Source: Desulfoferrobacter suflitae
Lineage (GTDB): Bacteria > Desulfobacterota > Syntrophobacteria > Syntrophobacterales > Syntrophobacteraceae
Assembly: GCF_022603395.1 (NCBI RefSeq)
Contig: NZ_JAIBKA010000013.1
Span: forward strand, 62,001-126,000
DNA length: 64,000 nt
Reading direction: 5' to 3'
Made by a program: the position numbers and the translations under genes. Within the stretch, counting starts at the first letter, position 1. Every line of letters starts with the position of its first letter. The notes under the pieces are model-generated. The model did no database searches. It was not told the origin of the DNA and saw only the letters and a program-made list of their open reading frames with translations. Shown piece after piece: positions 37,480 through 46,687 of this stretch.

Positions 37480-38433
37480 ATGCCGCCTCACACGAAGATC
37501 AGGGGTATCCACTCGACGGCTCTAACTAAAATCGCTCTGGATGGAGGCTATCGCGTGGTCGATTCATCGCCCCACATCCGTGAGCGGTTCGGTCTGCCTG
37601 CGGATGACACCGCGCCCGGCCTGGTGATCCATGACAAAAACGACCGGCATGGGATCGTGCTCATGGGTGAACCGGAACGGGTCACCCAATTCCTGACTTT
37701 TCTCCAGGAAAACCTGGCCGATGCCACATTGCTCCAACTTGAAAGCATGGAAGACTCCGACAGTGTGGTCAAGGCTGCAGTAGAATTTCCCGGTGCGTCG
37801 AAAAGCAAACTGGATGAAGTACGCTCCACCATCTGCCCTACTCTTGCAAGGCATCACCGTCTGCGCATCATCGACAGTCATGGCCTGGAACGGTTCGAGC
37901 AAACGCTGGCCGGAAATCCGGACGCGAAAGAGCGCCTCGACACTGAGGCCTTCAAGGAAATGATATTGCTGCCGCTGGAAAAATCGGGACTGTTCAAGCT
38001 GGAGCACATTCGTCCCTGCGGCAAGCCCATGCGCCCGAGAAAAGGCGCCATATGGGATGCGCAGGCACCCAGGATGATTTTCCATCGGTCATTCACCCAG
38101 GGGCGCTACGATGGTCTCGATCTGCCCATTGAGCGCGGCGACTACGGCCTAACGGAAGTTGAGGAGGGCTCCTGGGTCGTCAAACACACCTATTACTCCG
38201 TGACTAAACAGCTCAAGGGAGAATACTACAACATCAATACTCCCGTGGAATTTTACCCGTACGGCGCGCGCTACCTGGACCTGGAAATCGATGTAATACG
38301 CCGCCCCGGGGAAAAACCCACGCTGATCGATGAGGAAAAGCTGGCCATCCTGGCAAAGGAGGGCCGCATCAGCCGTGAGCTTAGGTCCCGGGCACTGGCT
38401 GTGGCGGAAGAGCTGTTGCGGTCACTGCAATGA
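37480..38433 (+). CDS. DUF402 protein resembling the FAU-1-type ribonuclease
   Basis: A ~317-residue protein. The N-terminal KIRGIHSTALTKIALDGGYRVVDSSPHIRERFGL resembles in pieces the S1/RNase E-like start of archaeal FAU-1 proteins. The C-terminal third (YGLTEVEEGSWVVKHTYYS, then YPYGARYLDLEIDVI) is a DUF402 domain. FAU-1 binds and cleaves AU-rich RNA. AGAAAGGGG stands 7 bases before ATG 37480, favoured over TTG 37474. The position after rtcA suggests a role in RNA turnover, but this is an inference. Confidence 0.65.
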   Translation: MPPHTKIRGIHSTALTKIALDGGYRVVDSSPHIRERFGLPADDTAPGLVIHDKNDRHGIVLMGEPERVTQFLTFLQENLADATLLQLESMEDSDSVVKAAVEFPGASKSKLDEVRSTICPTLARHHRLRIIDSHGLERFEQTLAGNPDAKERLDTEAFKEMILLPLEKSGLFKLEHIRPCGKPMRPRKGAIWDAQAPRMIFHRSFTQGRYDGLDLPIERGDYGLTEVEEGSWVVKHTYYSVTKQLKGEYYNINTPVEFYPYGARYLDLEIDVIRRPGEKPTLIDEEKLAILAKEGRISRELRSRALAVAEELLRSLQ

Positions 38434-38454
38434 GGCCTCAACAAACCACACACC

Positions 38455-39006
38455 ATGGCGGATGATCTGTTAATCAAGTACGCTCACCTCTTCACCGCAC
38501 AAGCCCCGGCGGGACCGATTCTGGACCTCGCTGCAGGATCGTGCCGTAACGGAATTTTCCTGGCATCAAAAGGGCTCGGCGTGGTCTGCTGCGATATTTC
38601 CGGCGCAGCACTGGAATCGGCCAAGAGGACTGCACACGCGCAAGGTGTCGACATCGCCGTTCAGCAAACGGACTTGGAAAGTGAGGCGGGAAATTTTTTG
38701 CCCGAGGATTTCTATGCGGGCATCATCGTATTTCGCTACCTGCATCGCCCCCTCATACCCTTCATAAGAAAGGCCCTTAAACCCGCCGGGATACTGATTT
38801 ATGAAACCTTCACCGGGGCTCAGCCGCGATTTGGCCGGCCGCACAATCCGAGGTACCTGTTAAAGCCCGGAGAGTTGCTGAACTGGTTCGCAGATTGGGA
38901 GGTGATTCATTATTTTGAAGGTGTGGTGGAAAATCCGCAGAGAGCTGTTGGGCAAATCGTCTGTCGCAAGAGGGTACCCGCCGCAAATAAGACAAGCACT
39001 CGCTGA
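38455..39006 (+). CDS. SAM-dependent methyltransferase (TehB-like)
   Basis: A 183-residue class I methyltransferase. Motif I is ILDLAAGSCRNGIFLAS, motif II VVCCDISGAALESAK, and the catalytic strand region GIIVFRYLHRPLIPFIRKALKPAGILIYET-like stretch is of the TehB/small-methyltransferase type, here quoted by its key parts FRYLHRP and GGILIYE-like GILIYETFT. It starts 22 bases after the DUF402 gene. The substrate is unknown. Length is short but complete for this group. Confidence 0.75.
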   Translation: MADDLLIKYAHLFTAQAPAGPILDLAAGSCRNGIFLASKGLGVVCCDISGAALESAKRTAHAQGVDIAVQQTDLESEAGNFLPEDFYAGIIVFRYLHRPLIPFIRKALKPAGILIYETFTGAQPRFGRPHNPRYLLKPGELLNWFADWEVIHYFEGVVENPQRAVGQIVCRKRVPAANKTSTR

Positions 39007-39110
39007 TTTTTCCTCGCGCTTCTGCGAAGCAACCGTCATTGAATTCGACCATTGATTTTGATAAAGACTTTGGCGCCCCCATGACAAGAATGTAAAGGAA
39101 CCGCCGAACA

Positions 39111-40406
39111 GTGAACATATCCGCCGATATTCCCGCTATCGTCCGCGTGCTGATCGTTTTCGTTCTGGTGCTCGCAGCCATTAGAAAAAAGATCTCCCTG
39201 GGAAACTCCCTTTTTTTCGGGGCCGTCATTTTGGGCTGGCTATTCGGACTTGGCTTTAAATCCATGGCATTTTCCATCTATCATTCCGTCACCCACCCCA
39301 AGACCCTTGCTCTCACGGTGATGGTCTGCCTCATCCTGGTGTTCAGCCACAGTATGGAAACAGCCGGCCAGATGCAACGCCTGCTCGAACGCTATCAGGG
39401 ATTGATTACGCGCCCCAGGATCAACATGGTGGTTTTCCCCGCGCTGATAGGACTTCTGCCCATGCCTGGCGGTGCGATCTTTTCTGCCCCCATGGTCAAA
39501 GCGCTGGGGCAAAAACTTGACTTGACGGGGCCCCAGCTGAGTTTCATCAATTACTGGTTTCGTCACATCTGGGAATACTGGTGGCCGCTCTACCCCGGCG
39601 TTCTGCTCACTACGACCCTGGCCGACTTGAACCTCTGGGGCTTCGTGGCGTTTCTCTTTCCACTGACCTGTGTCGCCCTCTCGGTAGGATATTGGCCGCT
39701 GAAGACACTGAACGGGGGGATCGACGGGTCTCACAGCCGCCACTTTGGCAACCGCCCTTCCCTCTGGCCCTTTGTCAAAGAACTGTTTCCCATTCTCATT
39801 GTCATCGCTTTGGGTTTGACCACCGGGGCACTGCTGACGGCCTTCCTCGAACCCTACCAGCTGGCTGTCACCAAAGAGTTGGGGCTGATTTTTTCGCTGC
39901 TGGTGGCCATCGGCTGGGTCTGGCACAGGAATCGGCTCTCTTGGGTCCAAAGGCGACAGATTCTTGTGCAGAAGCAGCTCTTGAACATGTTTTACATGGT
40001 GATTGCCATTCTGGTCTTCAAAGGCATGCTGGAGGACAGCCGGGCAGTGCAGATGATCAGCCGGGAACTGCTTGACTGGCGCATCCCTCTCATGCCGATC
40101 TCCATGATCCTGCCATTCATAGTCGGCGGGGTGGTCGGAATCACCATCGCCTTTGTCGGCACCACGTTTCCCATCCTCATTTCCCTCATTCAAACCCTGG
40201 GCGAATCACAACACATGCTGGCCTACATGATGCTCGCCCTGGTCAGCGGTTTTGTGGGCGTGCTGCTCTCACCGCTGCACCTCTGCCTGCTGCTTTCCAA
40301 CGAATATTTCGGAACCGCACTGACCCCGGTCTACCGCTACCTGTGGGTTCCCTGCAGCGTACTGCTGATCACCGCCTGCCTGTACTTTTTTCTGCTGCAT
40401 GGCTAG
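39111..40406 (+). CDS. DUF401 family membrane transporter-like protein
   Basis: A 431-residue polytopic membrane protein with about ten or more hydrophobic segments. The blocks FPALIGLLPMPGGAIFSAPMV and ISFVGTT-like IAFVGTTFPILISL, plus LLSPLHLCLLLSNEYF near the end, match the DUF401 family, distantly related to ion/organic-anion transporters. The start is GTG 39111. No neighbour names the substrate. It is followed by a long repeat-bearing intergenic region. Confidence 0.75.
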   Translation: MNISADIPAIVRVLIVFVLVLAAIRKKISLGNSLFFGAVILGWLFGLGFKSMAFSIYHSVTHPKTLALTVMVCLILVFSHSMETAGQMQRLLERYQGLITRPRINMVVFPALIGLLPMPGGAIFSAPMVKALGQKLDLTGPQLSFINYWFRHIWEYWWPLYPGVLLTTTLADLNLWGFVAFLFPLTCVALSVGYWPLKTLNGGIDGSHSRHFGNRPSLWPFVKELFPILIVIALGLTTGALLTAFLEPYQLAVTKELGLIFSLLVAIGWVWHRNRLSWVQRRQILVQKQLLNMFYMVIAILVFKGMLEDSRAVQMISRELLDWRIPLMPISMILPFIVGGVVGITIAFVGTTFPILISLIQTLGESQHMLAYMMLALVSGFVGVLLSPLHLCLLLSNEYFGTALTPVYRYLWVPCSVLLITACLYFFLLHG

Positions 40407-40989
40407 GCGGCACCGCATCCTGACCGTTCACCATACAGCCCTTTACAAACCACAAAGGCGCAAAGAACGCCAAGTAGGGGTAGGTTGGGTGGAGCAGCGC
40501 GAAACCCAACGCCTATTGTGCCGGGCTTCGCACCTCAAAGCGGCCTGCTTGGAAGGCAAAATCCTTTTCTTGAACATTATATACCGGTTAAGCATTAGAT
40601 GTTGCAGTGTCGGCAGGTTTTGTTGACGGGTTTCGTCACGCTTGGGCGTGACTCTACCCATCCTACGACTTTGTGTCCTTCGTGTCTTGGCGGTGAACGA
40701 TTACGCCGCATCTCCCTCTCCGTCAACCGGGCGTAAGTTATCAGGAGGATACGGTACGGCGGGGAGGGAACCGGAAAGCACAACCCGGGGAGCCGCTGCG
40801 GCCCCCCTTGTGAATTTGCCCACTTGGATACCGGCCCCGGTTATGTTAAAAAATGGCGGGCTTACATTGAATTCCTGTGAGGGACAGCCAATGGCACAAT
40901 TCACGGACTCGGATCGTCTATTTTACCCTTGGCGACTCTTGGTGTTCTCCGTGGTGACTACCTGAGCACGGCATGAAAAGGGAGGAAAC
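40407..40989. other. Long intergenic region dominated by dispersed repeats
   Basis: No gene is supported. The region contains an inverted pair of composite repeats (40449-40694, listed separately) and a further CTTGGTGTTCTCCGTGGTGA copy at 40938-40957 shortly before the DUF2760 gene. Confidence 0.55.
40449..40694. repeat. Inverted pair of composite intergenic repeats
   Basis: The left copy is a CACAAAGG...CAAAGAACGCCAAG block (40449-40474) followed by GTAGGTTGGGTGGAG and CGAAACCCAAC (IR 40484-40490 with 40504-40510). The right copy is the same layout inverted: a GGGTTTCGTCACG...CGTGACTCTACCC palindrome (40628-40659), then CCTACG and CTTTGTGTCCTTCGTGTC with CTTGGCGGT (40669-40694). Both halves point their CAAAG blocks outward. 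Simple relatives of the outer block occur at 40938, 43706 and 63643. Confidence 0.65.
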
Positions 40990-41793
40990 ATGCGGGCAAA
41001 ACGAATCTGGACGTTACAAAGCTTTCTCAGCTGCTTCATCTGGAACGGAGTATTGATCGGCCTCTTGTTTTATATGGCTGCACAGATTCTTGCCGGGCTG
41101 CACTTGTGGGTCGAACCCTACCTGGGCTCCGGCGGTGAGAATCTACCTCAGGAGCTGCAAAATGCATTTGCCAGCATGAGTGAATTTCTCAACCAGATGC
41201 AGCAATATCTCGCCCCCGCATTGTTCGGAATCGGCGGCGTTGCGACTGTCGTGCTGTGGTTGTTTGTTCTCCTTCAGGGGCGCGGTCTGGCCAATCGGGT
41301 GCAAACCGAGGTGTCTGCCGCTCACACCCGGGAAGGAGCGGCGCAGCAGGTGAAGTCCGCGGAATCCGCACCCGCAGCAGCGGTGGAACCTCAATACGTG
41401 CAGGCATCGCCTCAGGCCGCCGTGCAGATGCTGGCCGTCCTGCAGCGGGAAGGACGTCTGATCGATTTTCTTGAGGAAGATTTGAGCCGGTATGAAGACG
41501 CTCAGATCGGTGCGGCCGTCCGCAACATTCATCAGGGCTGCAAGCAGGCTTTAGCCGAGTATGTGGAGCTCAACCCCATTTTCCAGGAAGACGAAGGCAG
41601 TCACGTCAGCGTCCCCGCAGGGTTTGACGCCAAGGCAATCCGTCTGACGGGAAACGTCGTGGGCGATCCGCCCTTTTCGGGCACGCTGCGCCATCGCGGC
41701 TGGCGTATTGCCAGAGTCACACTTCCGCAACCCACCACGGAGGAGAACAAAGACTGGGTGCTGGCACCGGCGGAGGTAGAAATTGAAGAGTAG
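40990..41793 (+). CDS. DUF2760 family membrane protein
   Basis: A 267-residue protein with two N-terminal membrane segments (SCFIWNGVLIGLLFYMAAQIL; ALFGIGGVATVVLWLFVLL) and an Ala/Glu-rich linker. The conserved DUF2760 domain starts near residue 140 (AAVQMLAVLQREGRLIDFLEED, IHQGCKQALAEYV, NVVGDPPFSGTLRHRGWR). Function is unknown. It is 23 bases from the first Hsp70-like gene, and this trio is probably one operon. AGGGAGGAAAC precedes ATG 40990. A chaperone-linked envelope role is a guess from context. Confidence 0.8.
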   Translation: MRAKRIWTLQSFLSCFIWNGVLIGLLFYMAAQILAGLHLWVEPYLGSGGENLPQELQNAFASMSEFLNQMQQYLAPALFGIGGVATVVLWLFVLLQGRGLANRVQTEVSAAHTREGAAQQVKSAESAPAAAVEPQYVQASPQAAVQMLAVLQREGRLIDFLEEDLSRYEDAQIGAAVRNIHQGCKQALAEYVELNPIFQEDEGSHVSVPAGFDAKAIRLTGNVVGDPPFSGTLRHRGWRIARVTLPQPTTEENKDWVLAPAEVEIEE

Positions 41794-41816
41794 AGGACAG
41801 ACGACAGAGGAGACTA

Positions 41817-43643
41817 ATGTTGGCTGAAGCAAAATACATCATCGGCATCGATCTGGGCACTACCCACAGTGTCCTGGCATATACTGAAGCTCAACTGAGC
41901 GAAGAAAGCGAACCGCGCATTGACATCTTTGCCGTTCCCCAGGTGATCAGTCCCGGGGAAGTGAAAGCACAGAATCTGCTCCCCTCATTCCTTTTCCTGC
42001 CGGGACCTCATGACGTCCCAGCGGGAAGTCTTGCCCTCCCCTGGAATTCAGCAGCGGAAACCGTCGTCGGCGAGTTCGCCCGCAAGCGCGGTGCGGAAAT
42101 ACCCAACCGGCTGGTTTCTTCGGCCAAATCATGGCTGTGCCATGCCGGAATCGACCGCACTCAGCCTATCCTGCCCTGGGACAGCCCGGCCGATGCCAAA
42201 AAAGTGTCACCGGTGGAAGCGTCCGCCATGTTCCTCCAGCACCTGACAGTCGCATGGAACCATCAGATGGCCGCCGATGACCCCACTGCACGCCTGGAAA
42301 ACCAGGACATCTATCTGACCGTGCCGGCATCGTTTGATGCGGTGGCCCGGGAGCTCACCGTCAAAGCCGCCGAGGCCGCTGGAATCCGGCAAATGACGCT
42401 GATCGAAGAGCCGCAAGCCGCGTTTTATGCCTGGGTGGAAAACCGGAAGGACCGGTGGCGCAAACAGGTGCGCGTGGGTGAATCCATCCTGGTGTGCGAC
42501 ATTGGCGGAGGAACCACCGACCTGACCTTGATCAAAGTCACCGAGGAAGATGGAGAGCTCACTCTGAGGCGTGTGGCGGTAGGGGAACACATACTGCTGG
42601 GCGGTGACAACATGGACCTGACCCTGGCTTACATGCTCCAGGCCAAACTCGCTCAAGAGGGCACCAAGCTCGATGCCTGGCAATTCCGCGGCCTGTGGTA
42701 CAGCTGCCGCACCGCCAAGGAACGCCTGCTGGCAAATCCATCCATGGAAAGTGAACCGGTGGTCATACTGGGACGCGGCTCCTCCCTCATCGGTGGCACT
42801 ATCAGGACCGAACTCACCCGCAACGAGCTGGAAGCCACCCTGCTGGACGGTTTTCTCCCCATTTGTGAGAGCAGCGACTATCCGCGGGAAAAACCGCGCG
42901 TCGGAATGCGTGAAATGGGACTGCCGTATGAGTCGGATCCTGCCATGACACGCCACCTGGCAAAATTTCTCGGGCGTCAGGTCGAGAGCACTGCCGGCGG
43001 AGAAAACGGCGATGTGGCCTTTCCCAGTGCCGTGCTCTTCAATGGCGGCGTTTTGAAGCCGGACCTGATTCGTCGACGAATACTTGAGGTTTTGAAACAC
43101 TGGCACGGAGAAAAGGCAATCCGTCAACTGGACTCGGCCGACCTGGATCTTGCCGTGGCCCGCGGTGCCGCCTACTATGGATTGGCGCGGCGCGGTCGTG
43201 GAATACGCATTCGAGGCGGCGTGGCCCGCCCTTATTACATCGGGATTGAAAGCGCCATGCCCGCCGTTCCCGGCGTCCCCACACCAATGAAAGCGCTTTG
43301 TGTGGTCCCCTTTGGAATGGAGGAAGGAACCGAAGCTGAAATCCGTGAAAAAGAATTCGGCCTGGTTGTGGGGGAACCCGCTGTCTTTCATCTGCTCACT
43401 TCGACCGTGCGCAAGAAAGACCGGGTTGGAGAAATTGTCGAAGACTGGTCCGGTGAGATCGATGAAGTGACCACCATGGAGGCGGTGCTGCCGGCTACCG
43501 ATGCGGAACAGGGAGGCCAGGTCATCCCCGTGTGGCTGCAGAGCAAAGTAACAGAAATCGGCACACTGGAGTTGTGGTGTGTGGCAAGGGACGACGAGCG
43601 CCGCTGGAAGCTCGAATTCAATCTGCGAGAACGCGAGCAGTAA
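41817..43643 (+). CDS. Hsp70-family ATPase (HscC/DnaK-like), short form
   Basis: A 608-residue actin/Hsp70-fold protein. Phosphate-1 loop IGIDLGTTHSVLAY (~residues 9-22), phosphate-2 loop CDIGGGTTDLTLI (~228) and the adenosine loop VLFNGGVLKPDLI (~408) are all present, so ATP hydrolysis is expected. A large insertion relative to DnaK (SSAKSWLCHAG, ILPWDSP) and a reduced C-terminal substrate part distinguish it. No J-protein or GrpE gene is adjacent. It is paired with the longer Hsp70 downstream and shares many blocks with it (SAKSWLCHAG, VPASFD-V-RELTV), indicating a duplication. Confidence 0.88.
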   Translation: MLAEAKYIIGIDLGTTHSVLAYTEAQLSEESEPRIDIFAVPQVISPGEVKAQNLLPSFLFLPGPHDVPAGSLALPWNSAAETVVGEFARKRGAEIPNRLVSSAKSWLCHAGIDRTQPILPWDSPADAKKVSPVEASAMFLQHLTVAWNHQMAADDPTARLENQDIYLTVPASFDAVARELTVKAAEAAGIRQMTLIEEPQAAFYAWVENRKDRWRKQVRVGESILVCDIGGGTTDLTLIKVTEEDGELTLRRVAVGEHILLGGDNMDLTLAYMLQAKLAQEGTKLDAWQFRGLWYSCRTAKERLLANPSMESEPVVILGRGSSLIGGTIRTELTRNELEATLLDGFLPICESSDYPREKPRVGMREMGLPYESDPAMTRHLAKFLGRQVESTAGGENGDVAFPSAVLFNGGVLKPDLIRRRILEVLKHWHGEKAIRQLDSADLDLAVARGAAYYGLARRGRGIRIRGGVARPYYIGIESAMPAVPGVPTPMKALCVVPFGMEEGTEAEIREKEFGLVVGEPAVFHLLTSTVRKKDRVGEIVEDWSGEIDEVTTMEAVLPATDAEQGGQVIPVWLQSKVTEIGTLELWCVARDDERRWKLEFNLREREQ

Positions 43644-43705
43644 CGGATACGGCCATCCACGGATGGACGTATTCCAGACGCAGGCGTAAAAAATTTCTCG
43701 GCGAA

Positions 43706-43724
43706 CCTTTGTGTTCTTGGTGGT
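43706..43724 (+). repeat. Copy of the CTTTGTGTTCTTGGTGGT intergenic repeat
   Basis: CCTTTGTGTTCTTGGTGGT lies in the 94-base gap just before the second Hsp70 gene. Similar copies are at 40669-40694, 40938-40957 and 63643-63662, and in the opposite orientation at 40449-40474. Confidence 0.55.
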
Positions 43725-43737
43725 ACCAGCAGGAGCA

Positions 43738-46611
43738 ATGGAATCGGAGTCAATGGACAATCAGTTTGAATATGAAGATCTTTCCCATCGCTACATAATC
43801 GGAATTGATCTTGGCACCACCAATTCGGCCGTCGCCTATGTGGACTTGAGCAGGAACGATGCGAGCGGGAAGACTATTCAGTTTTTTGACATTCCGCAGT
43901 TGATTGCCCCGGGCGAAGTCGGACGGCGCCCTGTTTTGCCCTCCTTCCTCTATCTCCGCGGTCCACACGATCTGCCGCGGGAAAGCATCCAGCTTCCATG
44001 GAACAAGGAGCGCAACTATGCCGTTGGTGAATTTGCCAGGGAACAGGGTGCGCTGGTGCCCGGCCGCATGGTTTCTTCAGCCAAGTCGTGGCTGTGCCAT
44101 GCAGGCGTCGATCGAACCCGCCCCATCCTGCCGTGGGGTGCGGGGCAGGATGTAAACAAAATTTCTCCGGTTGAAGCCAGTGCCAGGTATCTGCAGCACA
44201 TACGCGAAGCATGGAACGAAACCAGGGCGCTCGGGCGTGAGGGGCACCGCCTGGAACAACAACTGATCATTCTCACGGTACCGGCATCGTTTGACGAGGT
44301 TGCCCGGGAACTGACGGTCGATGCCGCCCGGCATGCCGGTCTCACTCGGGTTGTGCTGGTGGAAGAGCCGCTGGCGGCTTTCTATGCATGGCTGTATAGG
44401 CACGAAAACGACTGGCAGGATGCCATGCGGGCGAACCAGATCATCCTGGTGTGCGATGTCGGCGGCGGCACAACGGATTTCACCATTGTCGCTATCCGGG
44501 CGGGTGACAAGGGGCTGCGTTTCGACCGCCTGGCAGTGGGCGATCACCTGATGCTGGGCGGCGACAACATGGACCTGGCCCTCGCACGACACATCGAAAT
44601 GAAACTGCTGGGGCAACCCGGCAAGCTCGATTCCAAACGATGGCTGCAACTGTGGCATCAGTGCCGCAAGGCAAAAGAAGTCCTGCTGGGTGAAACGACA
44701 GAGCCGGAGTCATCTTTCGACATCACCGTCATGGGGACAGGGGGAAGGCTCATTGCCGACACCATGAAGAGCAGTCTCACCCTGGAACAAGTACAGCAGA
44801 TGATTGTCGATGGATTTTTTCCCCTGGTGTCCCTGCAGGACTCCCCCCGGGGAGGGCGGCGCAAGGGGCTCACCGAGTGGGGTCTGCCCTATGTTCAGGA
44901 CGCCGCTGTAACCCGCCATTTGGGGTCTTTCTGGCAGAGGTTTCAGGGACTGCTGGGGGATGAAACCGGGCGCTCGGCTTTGTACCCGGACTTTGTCCTG
45001 TTCAACGGTGGAGCTCTCACGCCCGTTTCTATTCGCCGGCGCATCCTGCAGGTTGTGCAACAGTGGTTTGCAGGCGAAGCGGAAACGGGCTGGACTCCCA
45101 TAGAACTCGAAAACCCTCGCCCCGAGCTGGCGGTAGCGGTTGGAGCCGCCTACTATGGATTGGTGCGGCTCGGTGAAGGGGTGCGCATTGGAGCCGGCAG
45201 TCCGCGCGCCTACTACGTCGAGGTGGCGGCGCAGGATAGCAGTGCAGCGGATGAACAGCAGCGACAAGCCGTCTGCCTGATTCCACGGGGAACCGAGGAG
45301 GGTTTTGAAACGCATCTCGAAGAACCGAATTTTCAAGTATTGACCAACCAGCCGGTGGCATTCCAACTCCTCAGTTCGAGCACCCGTCTGGGGGATCGGC
45401 TGGGGCAAGTGGTCATCCCGGACGCCGACGAAATCACCGTACTGCCCCCCATCCGCACGGTTTTGCGCTTCGGCAAAAGGGCCTCCGCTCAGCTTCTTCC
45501 CATAAGCCTCGGCGTGCATCTCACCGAAGTCGGCACATTGGAGCTGTGGTGCGAATCCCGGCAAACGCCCCACCGCTGGCAACTGCAGTTCGACGTGCGG
45601 CAGGAAGCTGAACCGGAAGGTCAGCTCACCCCGGGTGAAACACTGGATACCGATCTCATTGATCGGGGGCTGGAAAAAATTCGAGCCACTTTCCAGGGAG
45701 GTGATTCGATGGCGCAGCACCCACCGGAAAAATTGGTCAGGGAGCTTGCCGCCATCTTCGATCTTGGCAAGGAAAAGTGGCCCGCATTGCTGATCCGGAA
45801 ATTGGCCGACACATTGATCGAATACCCGGACGGTCGGCTGCTGACCGCCCACCACGAAGCCCGCTGGCTCAATCTGCTTGGCTTTTGCCTGCGCCCGGGC
45901 TTTGGCGATCCGGTTGATGAATGGCGCATGAAGGAAGCATGGAAGCTCTATCCGCAGGGCATCGAATTTCACCGGCAAGCCCAAAACCGTTCCGAATGGT
46001 GGATCTTCTGGCGACGAATTGCAGGCGGTCTGAGTGCGGGTCAGCAGTTGCACATCTATCAGCAGCTCGCTCCCTCCCTGCAACCCGCCCAGGCCAAGAA
46101 GAAAAAAGGCGGCAAAAAGGCGGGAAAAAGCTTCACTGTTCAGGAAGAAATAGAAGTCTGGATGATGCTGGCAAACTTCGAGCGATTGCCCGCGGATAAG
46201 AAAGCACAGCTGGGCGATACACTGGTCACCGGAATGGACCGCAAAAAGCCGCGGCCACAGGAACTCTGGGCAGTCGGCCGATTTGGAGCAAGAATCCCCT
46301 TGTACGGGCCCCTCGACCAGGTGGTCCACAGTCGTCAGGCAGTAAAGTGGCTCGACAGTCTCCTGTCGATGAATCTTACCCCGTCGGAACCGCTGGCGAG
46401 GACTCTCATTCAGTTGGCCCGGCTGACGGGTGATCGGGAACGGGACATTCCCGAGGAGAAGCGCGATTACCTGGCCGGATGGCTGGACCAGTTACCTCAG
46501 GCAAGCCGTTTCCGCCAAATGCTGACACATCCGGAAACCATGCTGCAAAGCCGGGAACAGGACTGGGTATTCGGCGAATCGCTGCCCGCCGGCCTGGTTT
46601 TGTCCGGCTAG
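43738..46611 (+). CDS. Hsp70-family ATPase with long C-terminal extension (DUF3731-type)
   Basis: A ~957-residue protein. Residues ~20-560 repeat the layout of the preceding Hsp70: IGIDLGTTNSAVAY, SSAKSWLCHAG, CDVGGGTTDFTIV (~239) and VLFNGGALTPVSI (~421). After the beta-rich region (VLRFGKRASAQLLPISLGV; TLELWCES) comes an alpha-helical extension of about 330 residues with a Lys-rich stretch (KKKKGGKKAGK) and no known catalytic motif, resembling the DUF3731 type. ATG 43738 was chosen; ATG 43753 is possible. With DUF2760 it forms an apparent three-gene unit. Clients are unknown. Confidence 0.85.
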   Translation: MESESMDNQFEYEDLSHRYIIGIDLGTTNSAVAYVDLSRNDASGKTIQFFDIPQLIAPGEVGRRPVLPSFLYLRGPHDLPRESIQLPWNKERNYAVGEFAREQGALVPGRMVSSAKSWLCHAGVDRTRPILPWGAGQDVNKISPVEASARYLQHIREAWNETRALGREGHRLEQQLIILTVPASFDEVARELTVDAARHAGLTRVVLVEEPLAAFYAWLYRHENDWQDAMRANQIILVCDVGGGTTDFTIVAIRAGDKGLRFDRLAVGDHLMLGGDNMDLALARHIEMKLLGQPGKLDSKRWLQLWHQCRKAKEVLLGETTEPESSFDITVMGTGGRLIADTMKSSLTLEQVQQMIVDGFFPLVSLQDSPRGGRRKGLTEWGLPYVQDAAVTRHLGSFWQRFQGLLGDETGRSALYPDFVLFNGGALTPVSIRRRILQVVQQWFAGEAETGWTPIELENPRPELAVAVGAAYYGLVRLGEGVRIGAGSPRAYYVEVAAQDSSAADEQQRQAVCLIPRGTEEGFETHLEEPNFQVLTNQPVAFQLLSSSTRLGDRLGQVVIPDADEITVLPPIRTVLRFGKRASAQLLPISLGVHLTEVGTLELWCESRQTPHRWQLQFDVRQEAEPEGQLTPGETLDTDLIDRGLEKIRATFQGGDSMAQHPPEKLVRELAAIFDLGKEKWPALLIRKLADTLIEYPDGRLLTAHHEARWLNLLGFCLRPGFGDPVDEWRMKEAWKLYPQGIEFHRQAQNRSEWWIFWRRIAGGLSAGQQLHIYQQLAPSLQPAQAKKKKGGKKAGKSFTVQEEIEVWMMLANFERLPADKKAQLGDTLVTGMDRKKPRPQELWAVGRFGARIPLYGPLDQVVHSRQAVKWLDSLLSMNLTPSEPLARTLIQLARLTGDRERDIPEEKRDYLAGWLDQLPQASRFRQMLTHPETMLQSREQDWVFGESLPAGLVLSG

Positions 46612-46687
46612 ACGCTTGTTGGAGAGCTCCCTCTCCCTTGGAGGATGAGGAGCCTCCCATGCTCGAACAAGCTCCTTGAGCAAAAAG

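Noticed and set aside
40905-40925. TGGCAC resembling a sigma-54 promoter -24 element
   Set aside because: The -12 element TTGC is missing at the required spacing.
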